Position numbers and translations under genes: made by a program
Assembly (NCBI GenBank): GCA_947488275.1
Contig: CANKZX010000010.1
Location: forward strand, 1 to 38,094
Length of the DNA stretch: 38,094 nt
Reading direction: 5' to 3'
From: Alphaproteobacteria bacterium
Lineage (GTDB): Bacteria; Pseudomonadota; Alphaproteobacteria; Paracaedibacterales; CAIOTO01
Notes under the pieces: generated by a model
What the model was told of the DNA's origin: nothing
The model's database searches: none
The model's input: only the letters and a program-made list of their open reading frames with translations
Shown: in pieces, positions 34,462 to 38,094 of the stretch
Position numbering within the stretch: the stretch's first letter is position 1
Layout of the letters: every line of letters starts with the position of its first letter

Positions 34462-34661
34462 AAAAAAAGAACGTAGAAACTTATATGTTTATAGTTAATC
34501 TTAATCATACGGGATTTAATAAAACGTTAATAAAAAGGAAATTTAATAAAAGAACATCATATTCCTGCAGAAAAACGAAATCATATAATTTTTTAAGACA
34601 ATTTTGTCTATTAATAATTAAAAAAGTGGACAATCGCATCGTCTTCTTTTAACGTCAAATC

Positions 34662-35357
34662 ATGAAGAAAATTAACATTTATGCCGAAAGAGAAAAGCAA
34701 ATGAAAAAGCAAAGTTTTAGGCTCTATGGTCGCCAGAAATCTGGTCCTATTAATCATGCACAACATGAATTAATGGATCAGCTCCTGCCAAATCTTGATG
34801 TTGATATTCAAGAAATTGATAAAAGTTCAGATGCAGTTCTTGAAATTGGCTTTGGCAATGGTAGTCACATGGTTGCTTTAGCTCAAAAATCACCAAAAAC
34901 ATTATTCATTGGGTGTGAACCATTTTTAAATGGCGTTGTCTCGGTGCTTGAACATATTGATTCAAAAGAAATACGCAACATCCGTATTCATAATGGTGAT
35001 ATTCGGCATCTTATTCCTGAAATGCCAAATGGTCTTTTTTCACAGATTTATCTACTATATCCTGATCCATGGCCTAAAAAACGTCATTGGAAACGCCGTC
35101 TTGTTACACAAGAATTTCTAAATACAGCCCATCGTTTGCTTAAAAAAGATGGTGCTCTTTATATCGCGAGCGATCATGATACGTATCAAAATTGGATTGA
35201 AAATTGCATTAGCAGCACTTACGCATCAGCACTGTTTGATTGGTCGAATCAAAAGACAATGACCATATCATGGGATAGATGGCAATCAACAAAATACGAA
35301 GAAAAAGCCTTACGTGAAGGGCGCACGCCGCGTTATTACGTATTAACTAAAAAATAA
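34662..35357 (+). CDS. trmB: tRNA (guanine-N7-)-methyltransferase
   Basis: A 231-residue Rossmann-fold methyltransferase that adds m7G at position 46 of the tRNA variable loop using S-adenosylmethionine. Seen: RLYGRQKSGPI (family N-terminus), the SAM-binding VLEIGFGNGSHM (about residues 64-75), GDIRHLIPEMP, and DPWPKKRHWKRRL (TrmB signature, residues ~135-147). It ends GRTPRYYVLTKK. An alternative ATG at 34701 would start just before the conserved RLYGRQ and would remove 13 residues; neither start has a strong ribosome site. It is followed 27 bases later by ppa on the same strand. AGACAATTTTGTCT, a 6-bp inverted repeat, lies at 34596-34609 upstream. Confidence 0.95.
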   Translation: MKKINIYAEREKQMKKQSFRLYGRQKSGPINHAQHELMDQLLPNLDVDIQEIDKSSDAVLEIGFGNGSHMVALAQKSPKTLFIGCEPFLNGVVSVLEHIDSKEIRNIRIHNGDIRHLIPEMPNGLFSQIYLLYPDPWPKKRHWKRRLVTQEFLNTAHRLLKKDGALYIASDHDTYQNWIENCISSTYASALFDWSNQKTMTISWDRWQSTKYEEKALREGRTPRYYVLTKK

Positions 35358-35384
35358 AACAGATTTAATAATCGGAGTACTTAA

Positions 35385-35912
35385 ATGGATTTAACTAAAA
35401 TTCCTGTTGGAAAAAACGCCCCATGGGATGTAAATGTCGTCATTGAAATCCCTCAAGGTGGCGCACCTATAAAATATGAAATTGATAAAGATTCAGGCGC
35501 ACTATTTGTTGATCGCTATATGAATACAGCGATGTTTTATCCTGCAAACTATGGCTTTATTCCACATACATTGGCGGATGATGGCGACCCTCTCGATGCG
35601 CTTGTTGTGGGCGATTATCCCGTTATGCCAGGCGCTGTTATTCGTGCACGTCCTGTTGGTGTTTTACACATGGAAGATGAAAGCGGAATGGATGAAAAAC
35701 TCATCATGATTCCTGTATCATCACTAAATCCGTATTATGATCATGTAAAAACATATACTGAATTACCTGAAATCTTACGCCGTCAAATTGATCATTTCTT
35801 TACTCATTATAAGGACTTGGAAAAAAATAAATGGGTCAAAATCATGCGTTGGGGCGATGAACACGAGGCCGCTGCATTAATTCAGAAAACAATTGAAAAA
35901 GCACGCGTATAA
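35385..35912 (+). CDS. ppa: Inorganic pyrophosphatase (family I)
   Basis: A 175-residue soluble family I pyrophosphatase that hydrolyses PPi to two phosphates and so pulls nucleic-acid and protein synthesis forward. The signature [15 protein letters not shown] (about residues 65-80) supplies the metal-binding aspartates. [29 protein letters not shown] and [15 protein letters not shown] are also typical. Length is normal for the bacterial hexameric form. It follows trmB closely, so the two are probably co-transcribed. Confidence 0.97.
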   Translation: MDLTKIPVGKNAPWDVNVVIEIPQGGAPIKYEIDKDSGALFVDRYMNTAMFYPANYGFIPHTLADDGDPLDALVVGDYPVMPGAVIRARPVGVLHMEDESGMDEKLIMIPVSSLNPYYDHVKTYTELPEILRRQIDHFFTHYKDLEKNKWVKIMRWGDEHEAAALIQKTIEKARV

Positions 35913-36143
35913 CCCAATAAATGGTAACGTGTCTATCCTACGCGTCACTTTTAGAAATCACCCTATTTCATGTCTTACCTGGGCTTGACCTCATAGGCTT
36001 GCCCCAGGAAGACGAAAGTGACGATCGTGTATGTGCCACCTGCTGTTTGAGTATAAAAAAGATTTGCTTAAATCAACATGAGGCTGATACTATCAGCTAT
36101 TGATGAAAAGCCATAAGAAAACAAGGATTTGAACGCGCCTTAT

Positions 36144-37913
36144 ATGTCCAATACCCGTCATTCATCTTGTTTTACGCACACACATATCAGATGCGTTTGG
36201 GTGGATCTTGTTTTATTGCTCCTTGTTTTTGCACCTCTCTATTTCTTGTGCCTTGGGCATAGCCCTTTTGCCACGCCAGATGAAGCCCGTTACGTTGAAA
36301 TCCCCCGTGAAATTTTAGCAACGCATGATTGGGTGACGCCGCGTCTTAATGGCGTTAAGTATTTTGAAAAACCACCACTTCTTTACTGGATAGAAGCCAT
36401 ATTTCAATCAATCTTTGGTATTAAAGAATGGGCAATGCGCCTACCTATTGTTTTATTTGGTCTGTCAGGCATTTTAGGAACTTACCTTTTTGGACAACGC
36501 ATTTTTAATCGCCGCACAGGCCTGTTATCCGCATTTATCCTTGGTTCATCAGGTCTTTACTTTGCGTTATCACGTCTTATCATTCTCGATATGGCCGTCA
36601 GCATTCTTATAACACTTAGCCTCTTTTCATTTTACGTCGCCCATTTAGAAAACAATCAACAAAAGCGCCGTTTTTATTATGCTTTATTTACAACATTTTG
36701 TGCCCTTGCTGTTCTGACAAAAGGAATTATGGCAATTGCCATCACGGGATGCGTCATTGTGCTATGGGCAACACTATCAGGTTCATGGAAATCTATTTTC
36801 CCAACATTTCTGCCAACGAACATACTGCTATTCTTTACCATCGCCGCGCCTTGGCATATATTGGCATCTCTTAAAAACCCAGAATTTGCCTACAAATATT
36901 TTATTGTTGAACACGTTCTGCGATACACCACAACAATTCACGCACGCTACCAGCCGATATGGTTTTTCATTCCTATTTTAATTGGTGGCTTTTTCCCGTG
37001 GAGCGCTTTTTTTGCACCAGCCCTTCTAAAAGCATTTCGTAATCGCGCAACGTCACATTATCTCTTCCTTTTGATATGGATTCTTTTTGTTTTTGTATTT
37101 TTCTCGATATCGCATTCAAAACTTATTCCCTATATACTGCCCCTTTTTCCGCCAATGGCATTGCTCATCGGTTGCCTGTTCAATGATTGGTTGTCACAAT
37201 CAACATCTGACACAACAACAAATCAATGTGATGCATTTACAAAACCCCCTGAACGGCGTTTAATTTATCTGTTTATTCTTTGTCTTCTCTTAGGGATTGC
37301 CGCTTCTCAAGTGCATCTTTTCTTTCCAGAGATCCATACAGATAAGATTTTGTTAAAACCGTACGTTAATATTTTATCATTTTGCTTTTTTGCAACCGCT
37401 TTATGCGCCATTCCTATTCCTCTCTATCGTGATTATACCGCCAACATAAAAATCCTTAAACGGTTATCACTTACTAATCCACTTGCCGTTCGTTTGTGTG
37501 GCATCGGACTTGTCAATTTTATTATTTTATTATTCTTAATCCCTGCAGCACCGCACATCATCAGGCCATCTTTGCAACCTCTTGTTAATGTCGCACGTCA
37601 ACAAAGACAACCACATGAACCCCTTGTTGCCTATATGAAATATTTTCAAGATCTCCCCCTATACGCACGTGAACGCGTTATGGTTGTTGAGGCAAAAGAT
37701 GAGCTTTTATTTGGTACGGAGGTCGAAGATACAACCGCCTGGATGATCAGTAATGATCATTTTAAACAGAAACTTACGCATGAGAAAACACGCTTTTGGA
37801 TTTTCGCACGACGTGATGGATTAGCGCGCCTTAGGGAAGAAAACCCACATATTCAATTCAAAGAAATCGCATGTGATCGCGGTGTTTGCCTTGTCGTGAA
37901 TGAGGCGGCGTAA
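36144..37913 (+). CDS. ArnT-like lipid-linked glycosyltransferase (GT83 / PMT superfamily)
   Basis: A 589-residue polytopic protein from ATG 36144; TTG 36129 in the same frame lies too close to an AAGGA site. About 12 membrane helices are predicted. The first large periplasmic loop holds FATPDEARYVEIPREI, where the aspartate and glutamate are the catalytic acid pair of ArnT/PMT enzymes, then FEKPPLLYWIEAIFQ. ArnT moves 4-amino-4-deoxy-arabinose from undecaprenyl phosphate to lipid A; relatives move other sugars, so the donor is unknown. The C-terminal ~130 residues form a soluble domain ending RGVCLVVNEAA. A 7-bp palindrome GCTGATA C TATCAGC lies upstream at 36083-36097. It is not part of an arn operon here. 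Confidence 0.9.
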   Translation: MSNTRHSSCFTHTHIRCVWVDLVLLLLVFAPLYFLCLGHSPFATPDEARYVEIPREILATHDWVTPRLNGVKYFEKPPLLYWIEAIFQSIFGIKEWAMRLPIVLFGLSGILGTYLFGQRIFNRRTGLLSAFILGSSGLYFALSRLIILDMAVSILITLSLFSFYVAHLENNQQKRRFYYALFTTFCALAVLTKGIMAIAITGCVIVLWATLSGSWKSIFPTFLPTNILLFFTIAAPWHILASLKNPEFAYKYFIVEHVLRYTTTIHARYQPIWFFIPILIGGFFPWSAFFAPALLKAFRNRATSHYLFLLIWILFVFVFFSISHSKLIPYILPLFPPMALLIGCLFNDWLSQSTSDTTTNQCDAFTKPPERRLIYLFILCLLLGIAASQVHLFFPEIHTDKILLKPYVNILSFCFFATALCAIPIPLYRDYTANIKILKRLSLTNPLAVRLCGIGLVNFIILLFLIPAAPHIIRPSLQPLVNVARQQRQPHEPLVAYMKYFQDLPLYARERVMVVEAKDELLFGTEVEDTTAWMISNDHFKQKLTHEKTRFWIFARRDGLARLREENPHIQFKEIACDRGVCLVVNEAA

Positions 37914-37932
37914 ATGTTTGAAGGACAATCTC

Positions 37933-38094
37933 TTAGTACTTCAGGCCACGTTGGTCTTCAAATTCATGTTTCATTAACTGCGTAAAGGCATGTTCGAACA
38001 CCTGGAATTCCGCCTGGTAATAAACGATAATCGGTTGTGCACGTAGCGCGCCATTTTGATCGTAAAGACTGACCAAATTACCATGATCATCACG
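37933..38094 (-). CDS. C-terminal fragment of an unrecognised protein (5' end outside window)
   Basis: The frame is open on the minus strand from the right edge to TAA at 37933-37935, giving 53 residues that begin RDDHGNLVSLYDQNGALRAQ and end EDQRGLKY. The piece is hydrophilic and rich in charged and aromatic residues (YYQAEFQVFEHAFTQLMKHE). I cannot identify the family. It converges with the ArnT-like gene, with only 19 bases between the stops and no visible terminator. Confidence 0.65.
   Translation of the reverse strand, partial: RDDHGNLVSLYDQNGALRAQPIIVYYQAEFQVFEHAFTQLMKHEFEDQRGLKY

Noticed and set aside
36083-36097. GCTGATA C TATCAGC palindrome before the ArnT-like gene, and AGACAATTTTGTCT at 34596 before trmB
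   Set aside because: Short palindromes of this size are expected by chance in AT-rich DNA; no adjoining promoter or second copy supports an operator.
35921-36103. 60-codon + strand ORF after ppa
   Set aside because: It runs through a CCTGGGC / GCCCCAGG palindrome region with no ribosome site or recognisable protein character.

Overview
The window looks like a piece of an alphaproteobacterial chromosome, probably from a host-associated or intracellular lineage such as the Holosporales/Paracaedibacter group. The lineage is inferred and was not tested. The core genes are alphaproteobacterial in style: an F0 cluster ordered a-c-b'-b with a divergent b', RNase J followed by a DUF1467 gene, a lone ruvB, trmB, ppa and bolA. 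The DNA is AT-rich. The host-associated reading rests on many predicted exported proteins of unknown function, an OCH1/TcdB-type glycosyltransferase with a signal peptide, a Fic protein, MHS and DASS transporters, Rpn/PD-(D/E)XK transposase genes, a dispersed palindromic repeat and a decayed contact-dependent-inhibition type toxin locus.

Layout. 1-5 kb: the tail of an Rpn-type gene, then an rlmB-rnj-DUF1467 operon on the minus strand, a VOC protein and an MHS-family transporter. 5-10.4 kb: a secreted glycosyltransferase, a Met/Tyr/Pro-rich exported protein bracketed by two copies of a terminal-inverted-repeat element, an Lrp/AsnC regulator and an unrecognised exported protein. 10.4-14.3 kb, minus strand: atpB-atpE-atpF'-atpF, then fic with its own promoter and operator-like palindrome, then bolA. 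14.3-19 kb: ruvB, two unrecognised exported proteins and three degenerate copies of the dispersed element. 19-23.4 kb: a compact operon of two paralogous PAS histidine kinases and a regulator with an N-terminal XRE helix-turn-helix and a C-terminal receiver domain. 23.4-28.7 kb, minus strand: a secreted alpha/beta hydrolase, a DASS dicarboxylate transporter, an NHL beta-propeller protein and anmK. A tRNA-Thr(CGT) lies at 28919-28994. 29.2-33.8 kb, minus strand: a wreck of a VENN-type polymorphic toxin locus (two toxin tails, one ATGA-coupled putative immunity gene, one frameshifted VENN relic) interrupted by an AAA/DUF4143 ATPase gene and a full-length Rpn-type gene. 33.9-38 kb: a Cys-rich exported protein, trmB, ppa, an ArnT-like glycosyltransferase and the tail of an unrecognised gene.

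The most interesting parts are the kinase-kinase-(XRE-REC) operon, the orphan toxin/immunity modules with a near-identical DNA segment at the toxin junction, the dispersed element whose two internal hairpins vary with compensating base changes, and the 13-bp perfect palindrome overlapping the fic promoter. Nothing was run: all family names come from motifs read by eye, and no identities or scores were computed.
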